Source: Clonostachys chloroleuca
Taxonomy: Eukaryota > Ascomycota > Sordariomycetes > Hypocreales > Bionectriaceae
Reading direction: 5' to 3'
Length of the DNA stretch: 64,000 nt
Assembly (NCBI GenBank): GCA_037952775.1
Contig: JBANAY010000003.1
Location: forward strand, 20,522,001-20,586,000
The position numbers and the translations under genes were made by a program. This document shows positions 19,555 through 31,646 of this stretch, piece by piece (positions within the stretch are counted from its first letter, which is position 1; each line of letters begins with the position of its first letter). A model generated the notes under the pieces. The model was given only the letters and a program-made list of their open reading frames with translations. It ran no database searches and was not told the DNA's origin.

Positions 19555-22547
19555 ATGGCTTCTTTTGGCAACTTCAACGCCGCCCTCAGCAGCTTTCGGG
19601 CAGAGGCTACCAATGCTCTAGTCAACGTCAATTTAGAGATTAATTTTTCCAAATTCGTGAAACCTCCACCTGAGTATGATGCTATAGGCCAAAACCTCGC
19701 TCGCTCCCGGAGGGATGAAGCACAGAACGGCGCTCGGCATATTCTTGCACGGAAACTTGGACTGCTCTCCAAGAATCATGCTGCGCTACCTCCTACACCG
19801 AACCTCATCAAAGCATATGGGGAAAGAGCATCGGAAATCGCGAGAAGTTCCACCGCCAATCCCCGCGGCCAGCCTTCTCATGGGCCATTTTCCGAGATAA
19901 TTGGAGCCGATGCCACTACTTTATGGGCAGCCGCTACATCCGGCAGACGTTCTTTGCAGTGTCATCTTTGGGCATGTTTTCTAGCTAGAATGTGGGAGTC
20001 CACAGAGGCAACATCCATATGGGTCGAGATAATATCCAGGAGAAGAAAAGAGCTCCGGGAGCAACTTGAAGCAGATGGTGAACTGGATAATGAGGTCTTG
20101 TTAGCGGCAACCAGCGATTATGTGCGGTCTGATATCCATAACTGGGACGCCAGTGCTCGAGCTTGGCTTCGTGCTGCAGATGGCGTTATGAACAAGCAAC
20201 AGATCCAACTCCGACTCATTGTCGATAATCTAGACATGCCAGTCAATATGAATGGAGGTTCCTCTCCAGGTCTACAGTGGAGACATTCTTCTTGGGTTGC
20301 TATCTTGGCATATTTACCCGGACATGCTCTATCTTTCTAGCAAAGATCAGAAGATCCATCAAGGTGATCCCTTAGTCAAAGGGCGAGGGATATTGACGTT
20401 GGGTCTGGAGCCGTCTCCGAAGAGAGCAAAGGACTGCCAGTCCGTTTATTGGTCCCTACCTCTAGCTCATTTACGATATTACGGGTTACCAGTGACACGC
20501 ATGGCAACCATCCGACTATCCGATAAAGATCGATTGACGGTTGATGAAATGCTTTGGGCCTTTTTGTCAGCCTATATCATCAAATGGGATGACGGCAGTG
20601 TCCCAGCGGCCGAACTACTTCAATATGTCAGTGACGTTGCTATTCAGCTTCATTGGAACATGAGATATGAATATTCGCCAAAAGGCAAGGGGCACCTTGA
20701 TGACGAGACCCAGAGGAAATGGAAGTCAGGCAGGGAAGTCCACAAAAAGGATTCGTGGCTGACAATGTTTTCGCGTATTTCACTCCTGTTCAAGGACCGT
20801 TTAGATGACCATAGAGTAAGAAAGCTGCGGAACATGGGTCAGAGATATTATCCTGCATCTTTCGATCCATTTCATGGCATATTTGGGATCGAGACATTTC
20901 TCCGGTCAGCACGACGCACTGAGGATATGATTGAGCTGCTTAGGTTGGCAACATTATCCATGGCAACCCAACCATCACCATATGAGTTTTTGATTGTGTA
21001 CAAGAAGAAATATTTTGATTCAGCCACAGGAGAACTTTGTTACGGGTTTGAATTCGCCACTGCTGTTCCAGAGTATCAGGTGGCTAAGACTGGGTGGGAT
21101 GCCGACACTCAGAGACAACATAGGCGATGGTTTTCATCCGACCTCTCAAAGGATATCTTGAAGTACCGTCTAGAGCAGGTCAATTCCTACGGAGAGAAGT
21201 CGGAGGTTGCTGGGTCCTCATCTTACCCCGTTTTCCTACACAATCCTAAATCATCCAAGCCAAACTCAGAGAACGAGCTTCAATACCGAAGTGTTTTCTC
21301 GCCTCGCAGGCCGCTTACCGCTCACTTCGGCCCGGAAAGAGCCTGTCAAACTCGGCAGTATAGAGCGGTGTACGGAGATTCAAACGAGATTGCCCTTTTA
21401 CAGATGACACTAGAAGATCAGCCCAAAATCCTTCAACAATCTGGCTGGCGCAAGGAACCAGAATTCCGTGAATATGTACTCAAAATATCCCAGATTATGA
21501 AGCTTTTCCGGCCCGAAAATGTCAGGTTCAAAGATTGTGCCAAACTGTTGAACGTCAATACTCCAGAGCACGACGTGGTTTTAGGCCTGACATTGGTCGA
21601 TAGCCTTTATCGGACCTTACCAAACGCCACAGTAGATGTCCGAGTGATCCAGGAAGGTTTTGAACAAGCTCGCTGGATCACTTCGATGCTTTCACCACGA
21701 TCACGACGAGCCGTCGTCCAACAAACCAGCCATCGCCAACAGCCTACGTGTAACCCGCAAGATCTCACGGTTGCCGAATGTTTTGGTTGCATCGCTATGA
21801 TGGAAACCGGCTCATACAATTTGCACCCAGAAGACTTGAACAATGTGTTTGCTCTATCCTCGGCCGATTCGCTATACATCTGTTCAGCCGTTCTCGAGGA
21901 TCCGGCAACAGACACGTCCAGCGCCCCAATCCAGAGGCTAGCAGGAAACATTGGTCGAGCAGGAGTTGCCTTTCTTGTCCCTCCTCAGAACCCCGAAACG
22001 AAATCCTATGATACAATTGATGAGTGGTATTGCCTTGACCACAAGGACTTTGATGGAGTTGTAGACAACTGCTTTCAGGGCACCAGCTTGCATCTTTCCT
22101 TTTCAGAGGCTTGCCAGCCGCTAATTTTCTGGTAACAGGGATGTTGAGGCTTACTTTATCGAGGCGCTTGTCTCCGTGTATGATCGCGGCAAATGGGTCT
22201 CTGAGCTTGATATTCTCAAATCTTTGCGCAACCAGAGGGTCTTGCGAGAATATCTACACTCTGATCCGTGCCAATGTAGCCCAGTCCAGCCACTCGGGTC
22301 CAGGATCATCTCCATCGACAACTATGCCAAAATGGTTGTCCCGCCAAAGGCTCCGGGTATTGTTCGAGCCAAAGGAAATTGGCAAGCTCGGCTGGTCGCA
22401 GCCGCTATCTGCATAGCAAAAGGTCATTGTGTCATCTTGAAGTCCGAAAAGACGTGTTGGAATTGCTTCTATAAATTGAGCATGAACGGTCGTTCTGTGC
22501 AGGAAGTTTTGAAGGAGACGGGGCGGGGTACCAGAATAGTTTTGTAG
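19555..22547 (+). pseudogene. Large fungal protein of unknown function, broken by two frameshifts
   Basis: Three frames carry one continuous protein. The first runs from MASFGNFNAALSSFRA to about 20250, the second from about 20255 (VYSGDILLGLLSWHIYPDM) to 22130, and the third from about 22135 (RDVEAYFIEALVSVYDRGKW) to the TAG at 22547. Skipping one base at each join would give about 996 residues. No plausible intron covers either join. I recall this as a widespread, uncharacterised fungal family with the conserved segments GDILLGLLSWHIYPDM and VYDRGKWVSELDILK and a Cys pair near the end (ETCWNC-like TCWNCF). The C-terminal VVPPKAPGIVRAKGNWQARL is also typical. No catalytic motif is recognised. 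Two independent lesions suggest a decayed gene, but sequencing error cannot be excluded. A fragment of its 3' end is copied at 1918-2050. Confidence 0.75.
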
Positions 22548-23223
22548 GGCACATAAGTAGTGATCTCATTTTTTCTTGAAAGTCTTTCACAGACGATAGG
22601 GTTTTGCACCAGACGAGACTAGGGGCTAGTTTGAATCAATAGAGTCACCCATTTATGATTTTATCGGGTTACTCACTCGCTATGGAAAATTTTAATCATA
22701 TCCTGATAGCTGGTGCGGGATAGATAGAAGTCGTCCTCCTTAGGAAAGGTATCTGCTCTGTCGTTGTTGCTGCTTGGGTAACAATTAGAGTGGAGTTTAT
22801 AGTTCTTTCCCTCGTTCGACGATATCAGCGTCCCGAAGTGTTACCATTGAGATGGCTTCTTATTGATGATGTGTGATATTGATTTGATATTGATAGTTAC
22901 CAATTAATACTAAAGAGAAATTTGGAATAAAAAAAGGAGTAATTGGATTTCTCTATTCATATTAAGGGGCTCTAAGAAAAGATATAGCCAAATGCTGTCA
23001 GACTGAATTGATGAGAGAGAGGAGACGTAGGGCTTGATGAACCAGCCATCAATGAAGTGTAGGGTAATCTAGATGATCAGACTGGACTGGCTTACTAATC
23101 CCGTAGCTAGCTAATGCACAGCCCCAGCCGAAGCCATCCGATCGACCCATTCCCGTCTTCTTTGCGCAACAAGCTTCAATCCACAAAGACGAACAGTGGG
23201 CCTACCAATGACCGACATTGCTC
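22548..23223. other. Intergenic region
   Basis: AT-rich spacer, becoming GC-richer in the 120 bases before the hydrolase start. No feature can be named. Confidence 0.4.
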
Positions 23224-25029
23224 ATGATGGATGAGAAACACGACTCCGGGTTGCTAATGGGCCCGTCATACCTGGACCAAGCCCCCCAGAAGCACAAGCA
23301 GGCCTCACTAGGCCAGCGGCTGGGACTCGCCTTCTACTTCCTCTGCGTGTCCTACATCCTCTGCTCCGTCTTCTACCGTTCCCTTGGACTGTTTGGCATC
23401 ATCGGCCTACCCGACCATGTTGGTGAACCCGCTGGCCTGGCCGCATGCGACGCACCTCCCTTTGTGACCTACGAGGGCGAGACTATTCAGTGGCAACCAT
23501 GCGGTGAAATCAACGAGCATCCGCTCGAATGCGGCTCCATTGACGTACCCATGGATCAATTCAATGACTCAAACTCTGGCGACAAGACCTTCAACATCCC
23601 ACTCATCCGCCTGCGCGCCTTCAACGCCACCCAGGGCAAGAATCTCCTGCTGAACCCCGGTGGCCCCGGCGGCAGCGGCATCGGTCTCGTTCACAGGAGA
23701 GGCAAGCAGCTAAGCACCATTGTCGGCGAAGGATATCACCTTGTTTCCTTCGACCCTCGCGGCATCGCTGCATCTACGCCTAAGGCTTCCTGCTACCCCG
23801 ACAGCGATGTACGCCAGAGGTTGTCGAGGGTGAGGTCCAAGGACCTTGTCGCCGACAGCCCTGAGGTCTTCAGCTGGACCAGCAACTTTGTCCGGGCTTG
23901 CGCTGATACCATGGGTGACCACGGCCCGTACATCAACACCCCGCAGACGGCTGCCGACATGAACAGTATCCTTGACGCGCTGGGCCAGGAGCAGATGGCA
24001 TATTGGGGATTCAGCTACGGTACGATTCTAGGTCAGACGTACGCTTCGTTGTTCCCTGAACGATCTGAACGAGTCATCATCGATGGCGTAGCTAACAACT
24101 TTGACTGGTTCGGCACATCCATCGACCAAGAGATGTGGACCGACACCGACAACGTCTTTGATGGGTTCTTTGACAAGTGTATCGAGGCGGGGGACAATTG
24201 CGCCCTTGCAGGATTCGCCGACACCAAGGAGGAGATTAAGAACCAGGTGTTGGCATTTGGCAAGGCCCTCCAGGAGCAGCCTGTCAATGTGTACATTAAC
24301 TCGTCCTACTACGGTCTTGTCGACTACGAGATGCTGTTCAACAAGGCCATCTTCAGTGCCCTCTACAAGCCAGCCAACTGGAACGAGGTGGCCAAGCTGA
24401 TCGCGTCGCTGATGAAGGGCAACGCGACCGACCTGTTCCTCCAGTACGGCGACGGCGATGGGTTCGGGATCGAGGGTGAGGGCCAGCAATTCGTCTTGCT
24501 GAACGACGCGCAGACGGGCCCCGAGCACTGGCCACAAGATCGCCAAGCCATCCTGAACGCGACCGTCCTACTGGCAGAGAGCTCTATTTTCGGCATCACT
24601 GAGGCTCCGGCAGTTTACCAGAAGCAAAAGTGGAACCTGGCTCCCGGGCACCATTTCAAGCCCGGGCATGCCATTGAAACTGTCGGACCACTGCTCATCC
24701 TCTCCACCACGTACGATCCTGTATGCCCGCTCAAGTCGGCTCGGGTCGCCAACGAGGCCTTCAAGGACTCCCGGCTGGTCGAGGTGCTTGGGTACGGCCA
24801 CTGCAGCATCTCGGTGGTGTCCGGGTGCTTGGCCCAGCACGTGCGCAACTTCCTCTACGAGGGCGTCCTGCCGCCTCCAGGTGCGCAGTGCGAGGTCGAC
24901 GCGCCGTACTTCCTGCCGCCAGACGAGCAGATCCTGCTTGTTGCTGAGGATGACGACTCGGAGGAGGGTCGGCTGTACCGCGCCCAATTGGAGCTTGCGC
25001 AGGAGATGGAGTGGCCCCGGCGCTGGTAG
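23224..25029 (+). CDS. TAP-like alpha/beta hydrolase (tripeptidyl-aminopeptidase type), membrane-anchored
   Basis: A single exon of 601 residues. A hydrophobic segment at about residues 33-60 (LGLAFYFLCVSYILCSVFYR) after a polar N-terminus suggests a type II membrane anchor. The oxyanion motif NPGGPGGSG and FDPRGIAAS follow. The nucleophile is Ser264 in GFSYG, and likely partners are Asp498 (TTYDPVCP) and His526 (GYGHCSI). The last region matches the TAP-like C-terminal domain. Relatives include Streptomyces tripeptidyl aminopeptidases and many fungal secreted or anchored peptidases. The predicted role is removal of short peptides from N-termini on the lumenal or extracellular side. N-glycosylation sequons (NAT, NSS) fit that location. 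The ATG at 23224 is used because the open frame before it starts only with TTG. Confidence 0.92.
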   Translation: MMDEKHDSGLLMGPSYLDQAPQKHKQASLGQRLGLAFYFLCVSYILCSVFYRSLGLFGIIGLPDHVGEPAGLAACDAPPFVTYEGETIQWQPCGEINEHPLECGSIDVPMDQFNDSNSGDKTFNIPLIRLRAFNATQGKNLLLNPGGPGGSGIGLVHRRGKQLSTIVGEGYHLVSFDPRGIAASTPKASCYPDSDVRQRLSRVRSKDLVADSPEVFSWTSNFVRACADTMGDHGPYINTPQTAADMNSILDALGQEQMAYWGFSYGTILGQTYASLFPERSERVIIDGVANNFDWFGTSIDQEMWTDTDNVFDGFFDKCIEAGDNCALAGFADTKEEIKNQVLAFGKALQEQPVNVYINSSYYGLVDYEMLFNKAIFSALYKPANWNEVAKLIASLMKGNATDLFLQYGDGDGFGIEGEGQQFVLLNDAQTGPEHWPQDRQAILNATVLLAESSIFGITEAPAVYQKQKWNLAPGHHFKPGHAIETVGPLLILSTTYDPVCPLKSARVANEAFKDSRLVEVLGYGHCSISVVSGCLAQHVRNFLYEGVLPPPGAQCEVDAPYFLPPDEQILLVAEDDDSEEGRLYRAQLELAQEMEWPRRW

Positions 25030-25730
25030 ACGGGCGGGGCACGCGGTTCTGGAGGAGTGGATGAGATAGTGCATCGTAGACAGACAAGCGGTTTGCACAT
25101 GACACGAACGTTGGCATTAGTGTCTGGGCCGTGTTCCATTCCCCTCTCCCCTGTTTGGTCAGATCATGGCATTGCGTTCCTGTATCAAAACCCCTAGTGT
25201 GGGATGGATTGTCAGGCACCTTGCCCCCTTAGGTCTCTGATCCATGCCGGGCGATGCTGCGTTGGGCAAGTGTTGATATGGTGGCTTGGGCTAGACCTCA
25301 GTCCCCAGCTCCCTCCAAATTCCACAGCAGATACTGAATTTTGAGAGAGGGTGGCATTGGATTCCCAAGCGTAGCGTTCGGCTGCTTGGCCTGAGACAGA
25401 CCCCTGCTCCCTCACGCTGGCAACGGGCGGTCGAAACCCAAAACCTTGTGCGTGGAGGGTGGGTTCTGGTATGGGGCCTTGGGATGATGCGACACGGCGG
25501 AGACCAAGAGGTGCAGCGCATCGTCATGAGCTTCGTATTAATTCATGCCGCGCCCTCGTCGTTGGTTGGCGCTCGCTCCTGCCTTCTGCTCGTCACTTCC
25601 TTCCTTCTCTATTCATCCCGTCTTTCGTCCTTCTCTTCCTCTCTCCTTGTCCTCTTCAATCGGGTGCTGCGCATCCCTGTAATAAATAATAGACATTTGA
25701 CTACTACCTAACAATTCACACGATTCCATC
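25030..25730. other. Intergenic region
   Basis: GC-moderate spacer. A strongly CT-rich stretch at about 25580-25660 (cttccttctctattcatccc and similar) lies directly upstream of the membrane-protein start and looks like its promoter. Confidence 0.4.
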
Positions 25731-26830
25731 ATGTCCCAGTCGCCGAGGTACATCTTCCCTTCCTTCGTCATCGCGTCCGAGATCGCCATCCTCACCTTCA
25801 CCACCTATCTTGTCGCTATCAACTACTCCGCCTACCACAACGACCGCTCCCTCGAGCCCGCCAGCGACGATGCCTCGGTCCTCAGCTGGATCCAGCTCTC
25901 CTCCACCCCCTCCATCCTCCGTTTGCTCTACGGCTGCCTGTGCGGCGACCTCGAGAACCTCCCCGTCGCTCTCTACGCGGCCGGCTTCGCGTGGGCCGGC
26001 CTGACCATGCTCTGCACCCGCTTCAGCACCCTGCGACCCTCCACAGCGGCCACGCCCACCTCATCGCCATCGACGCCGCCATCGGCACCTTCTTCCTCGT
26101 CGCCGTCTTCCTCTGCAGGCCAGCAGCCACCACCACCGCGCCCGCCGCCAACGGGGAGCTGAAGTTGGGCGAGAAGCTGGGAGAGCCGATCGAGCAGCAG
26201 CCCCGCAGGTCCGACCTCTCGGCGTACCTGGTCCGCGAGGTGGTCGCCTGCTGGAACTCGTTCCGGTTCATGTACATGGAGTTCAAGCTCGTCCTCGCTG
26301 GCTGGGGCGCCATCCACGACCAGTCCGTCGTGGACGGGCTGTTCTGGGGCCAGACCATCGGGTTCGCCATCGACGCCCTGCTCGCCCTCGGGATCATCGT
26401 GCAGGCCGTCTACGCCCTCGTGCAGGCCTTCCGGACCAAGACAGTCTCCCTTTTCGATGTAAGTTTGTCCCCACTATAGACCCAAACCGTTACGCTAGGG
26501 ACGAAACGTTGACGCATTCCTTAGGCATCTGGCTATGCGCTAATCGGCGACGTGACTGCCACGATCCGCTATGTCTTGGACTTTATCTGCATCTGCGTCC
26601 TCGCCGCGGGACCCCTGACGGGCACCATGCTGCACGTCAGTCAGTACGCGTCGCTCGTCTCCATGCTGCTCCCGGCGTGGTGCGTCATCGGCACGATCAA
26701 CATGTTCTCGTGCTCGGGTATGGTCATGGAGGCCGAGGATGAGGACGAGAAGGAAGAGGCCGAGCGGCCCTGGCTGGTCACCGTCTTCGTGGATGAGAAG
26801 AAGCGGGAGGGGGATGTCATAGTCGTATAA
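25731..26830 (+). CDS. Polytopic membrane protein of unknown function (one frameshift)
   Basis: Exon 1 25731-26458 and exon 2 26525-26830 flank a 66-nt intron. Hydrophobic segments appear as FVIASEIAILTFTTYLVAI, ALYAAGFAWAGLTML, IAIDAAIGTFFLVAVFLC, FAIDALLALGIIVQAVYAL, YVLDFICICVLAAGPLTG and SLVSMLLPAWCVIGTINMF, so about six helices are likely. The C-terminus is acidic (EAEDEDEKEEAE). At 26037-26042 the frame moves by one base: MLCTRFSTLRP is in the first frame, HSGHAHLIAIDAAIG in the second. One extra C in ccctcc would give 344 residues. Without it the first frame runs into Pro/Ser-rich shadow sequence. I recognise no family. Sequencing indel or recent lesion are both possible. Confidence 0.65.
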
Positions 26831-27218
26831 TCGTTGTAATGATGTGCGTGTGTGTAAGCAGTGTGATCCCGTTTAGATTTTCAAACTCTACGCAAAAATA
26901 AAGCATAGATACAGATTCCCCCCGAGTAATTTTCTAGACCTGGCCCGTCGTGTTCCCAAAATCGAAGATTATATGCCACCATATAAATGCCCACACTGAA
27001 CCCGTCTGATCAGCTGATGAAAGAACCTAGACCAACAAACGAACAAATATCCTAAAAAAGACAAGATGGAAAGAAAAGAAAAGGACGAGAAAGCAAGCAG
27101 TCCCCAAGAGGGCGCGGTCATTAATCATTATCTTCCCCCTGGTGCAGATCAACCCAACCAAACGTCATTTATCTCATTCAGATCAAAAGCACATAAGCAA
27201 GGCAGGGAATCGATCCGA
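26831..27218. other. Convergent 3' region
   Basis: It separates the 3' ends of the membrane protein (plus) and the coiled-coil protein (minus). The open frame seen on the plus strand from 27066 is the antisense shadow of the coiled-coil gene. Confidence 0.5.
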
Positions 27219-28551
27219 TTAGTGCTTGCCGAAGAGGCTGAATCGGAGCTTGCCACTCTTCGGCTTCAGCGACCGCTCGCTCATGGGGGTGAGCGGTCTG
27301 TCATCGAAGCTCACAGCCCTCTGGACAGGCTGCGGGTGGATGGGCTCGTGCTGGGGCGGGCCGGACATGGTGCCCGAGGTCAGGCCTCTGTCAACGAGCT
27401 CGCCTCTCATGGCGCGGCCGACGTCCTCGTGCTGGCGGCTGTAGTCGTCATGCTTGGACTTGGCGCTGAGGAACCGGTCCTCGGCCTGCTGTCTGCGCTC
27501 CTGGAGGGCGCGGAGCTCATCGTCGAGCTGGGCCATCTCGCCGCGGGCCTCGGTCATGAGGCGGTCATACTCGTTGATCTTCTTCTCAAGCGGCTGGAGG
27601 ACGCTCTTGAGCACGCTGGGGCTCTCGAGGCGGCTGACACGGCGGTTCGGCCCACCCTGACGGCTGTCGTCGAGGGAAGGGGGCGGGCGGAGCTGGGTGT
27701 CCTGGTTGGACATTGCCTGGGACCGGCGGTGCGGTTGATCAGCGGAGGGGCCACGGGACTGGCCGTAGGGGCCGGATCCTGGGGGAGCGCCTGGATTGCC
27801 GGAGTGGCGGCGGCTGGAGGGAAGATTGCTGTTGCCCTGGGGCTGCGACCTGTAGTGGCCGTTCTTGGTTGGGCTCTGAGGGCTATCGTCATAGGAACCT
27901 CCCGGAGGACCCGGGTATCCTGGAGGCATGGCACCTTGCTCGCCACGACGAGCCTCTGGACCTCGCTGCTGAACGGCGCCGCCCTGGTAGTTGGTGTTAG
28001 CCGAAATGTGTCAAAACCGAGAATGGTGGCGGCAATACTGGTCAAAGGGAGAGAGGGTGGGAAGAGCAAGACAATCGCTTCCCTTGCGGAAGGAAGGCTT
28101 TCGTATTGCGATTGGAGGGACATGGACGCGGGGCAGTTTTTCAGAGTGTGTGGGCCGACAACGCAACGCAACGCAATGCAATTGAGGGATGGGGGTGCCG
28201 GGCAAATTGGAATTGACCATGCATAGGAAATGAGATGCTTACCTGCTGCGACTGGGAGAGCATTGAGTCTTGCAGGACAGAGTCCTCGGTGGGGCTGTAC
28301 GGTTCATCACCGTCCTGGTACCGGTAGTCATCACGGCTGGGAGAATGCGAATGGCCGTTGCCGTTGAACTGGTTCGCGCTGGCGTTTTGCTGGCGGTTCT
28401 TGGCGCGGGCTGCCTTGCGAGCTTCACGGGCCTCGCGGGATCCGCGCATGCCTACCTCGTCGGGGCTGTCATACGGCTGCTGCGAAGCTGACGCGGCCAT
28501 GCTGATCGTGATGCTGTCGGGCGAGACTTTCTGAAGGATGACTCCGGGCAT
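27219..28551 (-). CDS. Proline-rich, coiled-coil protein of unknown function
   Basis: Exons 28551-28243 and 27983-27219 are joined across a 259-nt intron with a GTAAGC donor, a CTAAC branch and a CAG acceptor, and encode 357 residues. Order: a short start with MPGVILQKVSPDSITISMAA, a basic helix (REAREARKAARAKNRQQ), a low-complexity Pro/Gly/Ser/Gln middle (YPGPPGGSYDD, PPGSGPYGQSRG), a strongly predicted coiled coil (VLQPLEKKINEYDRLMTEAR to EDRFLSAKSKHDDY), and a basic tail ending GKLRFSLFGKH. Disordered and coiled-coil architecture suggests a scaffold or organiser, possibly septum or cell-cortex associated, but no family is recognised. The long intron is exceptional for this window. The 386-codon frame antisense to it is not considered a gene. 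Confidence 0.8.
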
Positions 28552-31328
28552 GGACGAGGCGGTAAGCGGCGGAATGCAATTGAGCTGCGTGGAATTGGAG
28601 GGGAAAGGGAGGGAGAAGGAACTGGCAGAACGCGGAGGGTGGCCAGCACAATGGGACAATGGGCTGGATTGGAATGCAATGCAATGCGAAAGAAAGCAAT
28701 GGAGAGATGGAGAGATGAAAGACAGATGATCGGAATGGATTAATGGTGAATGGGGCTCGCCGTTTTTACGGTTGGACACCGACTCGAAAAAAGGTGCAGG
28801 CTGGGAAGCTGGAAAGTGCTGTGGCTGGGGATCATTTGAGTTAGCGCCGGCACGGACAGCGGGCTCCCGTCTGGGCCCACACAGCCCTGAGCTCCCGCTG
28901 GAACGGCGTACAGAGGGCCCCAAGCCCTGTTTTTAGGGCCTCGCACCCGCTGTAGGCCCTTGCTGCCCAATTCCCCCGGCACCCACTTGTTACGTGTCGC
29001 TGATCCTGTCCCCAGCCCCACGCTTTTCGGTGCTCGAAATTGACTGGATCAATGTCCAAGACCTCACCAACGGCCGGAAATCAATCTTACCTTGGCTTTG
29101 GGCGTCCATCTGTACGCCGGAATCTCCTGCAGCTCGTGAAACGGCTGCCGCGCACCCGATTGGGCCATGCGGTGGATTTTGCCCTCGTATTGCTGATGCA
29201 GTGGCCATGAGGCCACTTGCTGACGAGCAAGATGACCCGCCACTGTCTTGTCTTCATTGGCACCAACCTCTGTCTACAGCCACATGGACCGACAGCCACA
29301 ATTCAGGGCATCAGCCACATGCCCATACAGTCACTTCGGGCACATTCCACCTGCTTCGGCACTGGCAATTTGCACATCGAACTCACTTGCCATATCTCCA
29401 GAGCCAGACTTGAAATACTCGCGGTCCGAGCATGTAGTAGCATTGGAGCTCGACCTGCTGATCGAGGATGGCAACGGCGATCGGGAATAAGCTCGATCTT
29501 TGGCCCTCCATCCATCTTCTCCGTGTAGAGCAACAGGGGGTCTGCGAAATGGCCCGACCGACGATCACCGAGCGACACAGCATCTCATTATCCCTCGCAG
29601 AACTTCGCTGTGCGACAGCATCTCCATCATCTCCGATCCGAGGGAATCAGCACGGCCTAGGTATTTCTTCTTAGCTGTTAAGCTTTCACGTGTTTTGCAT
29701 ACTCATCGGCATCCCCATTAGCCAGATCAAAGGCGTAGCATGATTTCGAACCTCAGTTCCAATTCTACTACGTCTGGACTGATATATTTGTGACCGAGGT
29801 GACCATTAGACCGATACGCGCCGCTCCGTATTTCCCTACAATCCGCTGATAGCATCTCGTTTCCATTTGGAGGTTTGCTCCCTACTTTCTTCTGATCTCA
29901 GAATTTCGAGAGGAGCCCAAGTTATCGGTCCAAGGTTGACGATCCCATCGGATAAATATCTAGCTATGCAATCACCGGAACATCACTGGATGAGCCAAGG
30001 AATTTGCTTTTTGAATAGTCCATCATCCTCATTCTTTTTGCATACCAATTTCTCGAAAAGCGTCAGTAGTCTAGAAGGGTGGCGATCCAGCAGCTCAAGT
30101 CATTTTCGAACCCCCTTTTCCCGAAGCCATATGCTATACAGTCATGAAAGGAGAAGCATTGGGAGGAAGTTTTGCCTCTAAGCATTTTTTTCATTTTTGC
30201 TGCTTTCTGTCTAGCATTAGACCCGAACAGAGCACAACGAAGGGAGAAGAGGTAAGACTACTGTACTGGGTGGCATCTTCAGCCATGCACAAATTCGGAG
30301 GTTCAGCACAGGTTGCTTGGAAGCAGAAGGCTTAACAGCCTAAGCCAGAGTGATGGGCACATGATTAGTCCCCTAGAAAGCCTCTGGGTGAGGTTGTCTG
30401 GCCACCCACATTGAGAATTTCCTTGCCGTTCCATGGGGTTCTTCACCTTGCCTTTTACCACACAATGTGTAAACTGCCCCAAACATACCTCAGTAGTTAG
30501 AGCTTGCTGAAAAAGTCTTGGTCCATGACTCCTATCGCCGCCCGTGGGTTCTTTCAGGGCGAGCATCTGCCTGCTGAAAACCCACCACCAACAAACTTAT
30601 CCATATTCCTATTCGGTGACTTACGCAATTAAACCTCATCATTGAGATTTATTATAAGAGTACTTCTATGAATGTCTCGTAATATCTGGCCATCTATGTT
30701 CTGGATACTTCCATGCTGTTCATTAGCCTCTTCGCCTTGAGGACACAATTTGCCTGCTGCTCTAATAATAAGACTAACCAAGGCTTTGTAAAAATGTTGA
30801 TCCTAAGACTCGGGCGTCTGTTCAAGATTTTTTTCCAAGTAAAATACTCATGAAATATGTTCAGTGACTCACTCAGCTGAACATCATTCAGATTTACAGC
30901 AAGCCCGTTGATCTATCTCTCATGTGACATTCTAAAGCCCCAGTGTCTGGCAGAGGCGTACCTAAGAGAAGCTTAAATCGATCCCCATGGGGTAAAGGGC
31001 AGCATAATGCCCCGCATGGGGGTGATAATTGAGAAAAAGCTTAATCCTATTTCCAATTCGCGACTTTCATATTGATGCCAAGAACTCAAGAGAGAAGCCA
31101 GACGAAAGACGCCTCTAGACTACGCCCAGGGACTATGAGTGTGAATGGGGACTCATATTCTTATGGTTCTAGGCTATTGAATGGCAAATGGTGAACGTCT
31201 TTCCGATTCAATGGGGACCGCAGTTTCTTTTTGGTTTTCCCTAAACTTTTCACATTTGGATGATGAATATCTTTCTGAGTGAGGAATAAACCTTCCAATA
31301 GGGGCCTTATATTTCTTCCAGGGAGATT
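28552..31328. other. Long gene-free stretch
   Basis: From 28.55 to 29.5 kb the sequence is GC-moderate with several short overlapping frames and no conserved motif. From 29.7 to 31.3 kb it is AT-rich. A minus-strand trace near 30780-30800 (INIFTKPW in one frame) faintly recalls the end of a Copia polyprotein but is too short to call. Confidence 0.4.
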
Positions 31329-31646
31329 CGTATGAGTACTGACTTTACGCCTGGGCAAACAAGGAAGATTTTTCATACATATAATTGGCATTTTACTCAT
31401 ACTTGGGTAACTTACTAGGTAGTAAGGTCTACCATCTGCCTGAAGGCAATCGTATGAGCTCTAGCTTTGACGCTTGGGCAGACAAAGAGGATTTTTCATG
31501 CATGTAGCTGACATTTTACTCATCTTGGGGCGAACTTACTCGATAGTAAGGGCACTTGTGTGGGCTGTAGCTTTGATGCCTGGACAAACTTGACGAATTT
31601 TCATGCATGTACCTGGCCTTTTACTCATCCTGGGGCAAAATCTTCT
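31329..31646 (+). repeat. Three imperfect tandem repeats of about 90-120 bp
   Basis: Units begin at about 31329, 31451 and 31559. Each carries a version of the sequence ctttgacgcttgggcagaca, then ggatttttcatgcatgta, then cattttactcatcttggggc, with an acttactcgatagtaagg tail in the first two. The third is shortest. They end about 420 bp before the small gene at 32065 and may lie in its upstream region. Confidence 0.8.

Noticed and set aside
24028..24546. Minus-strand frames over the hydrolase gene
   Set aside because: They are shadows of the TAP-like hydrolase, which has its catalytic triad and a single uninterrupted frame.
27066..28226. A 386-codon open frame on the plus strand
   Set aside because: It is exactly antisense to the spliced coiled-coil gene 27219-28551, whose splice sites and composition are convincing. 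The long frame follows from GC-rich codon use.
30760..30810. Possible Copia retrotransposon end on the minus strand (INIFTKPW)
   Set aside because: Only about eight residues fit and no integrase, reverse transcriptase or LTR could be found nearby.
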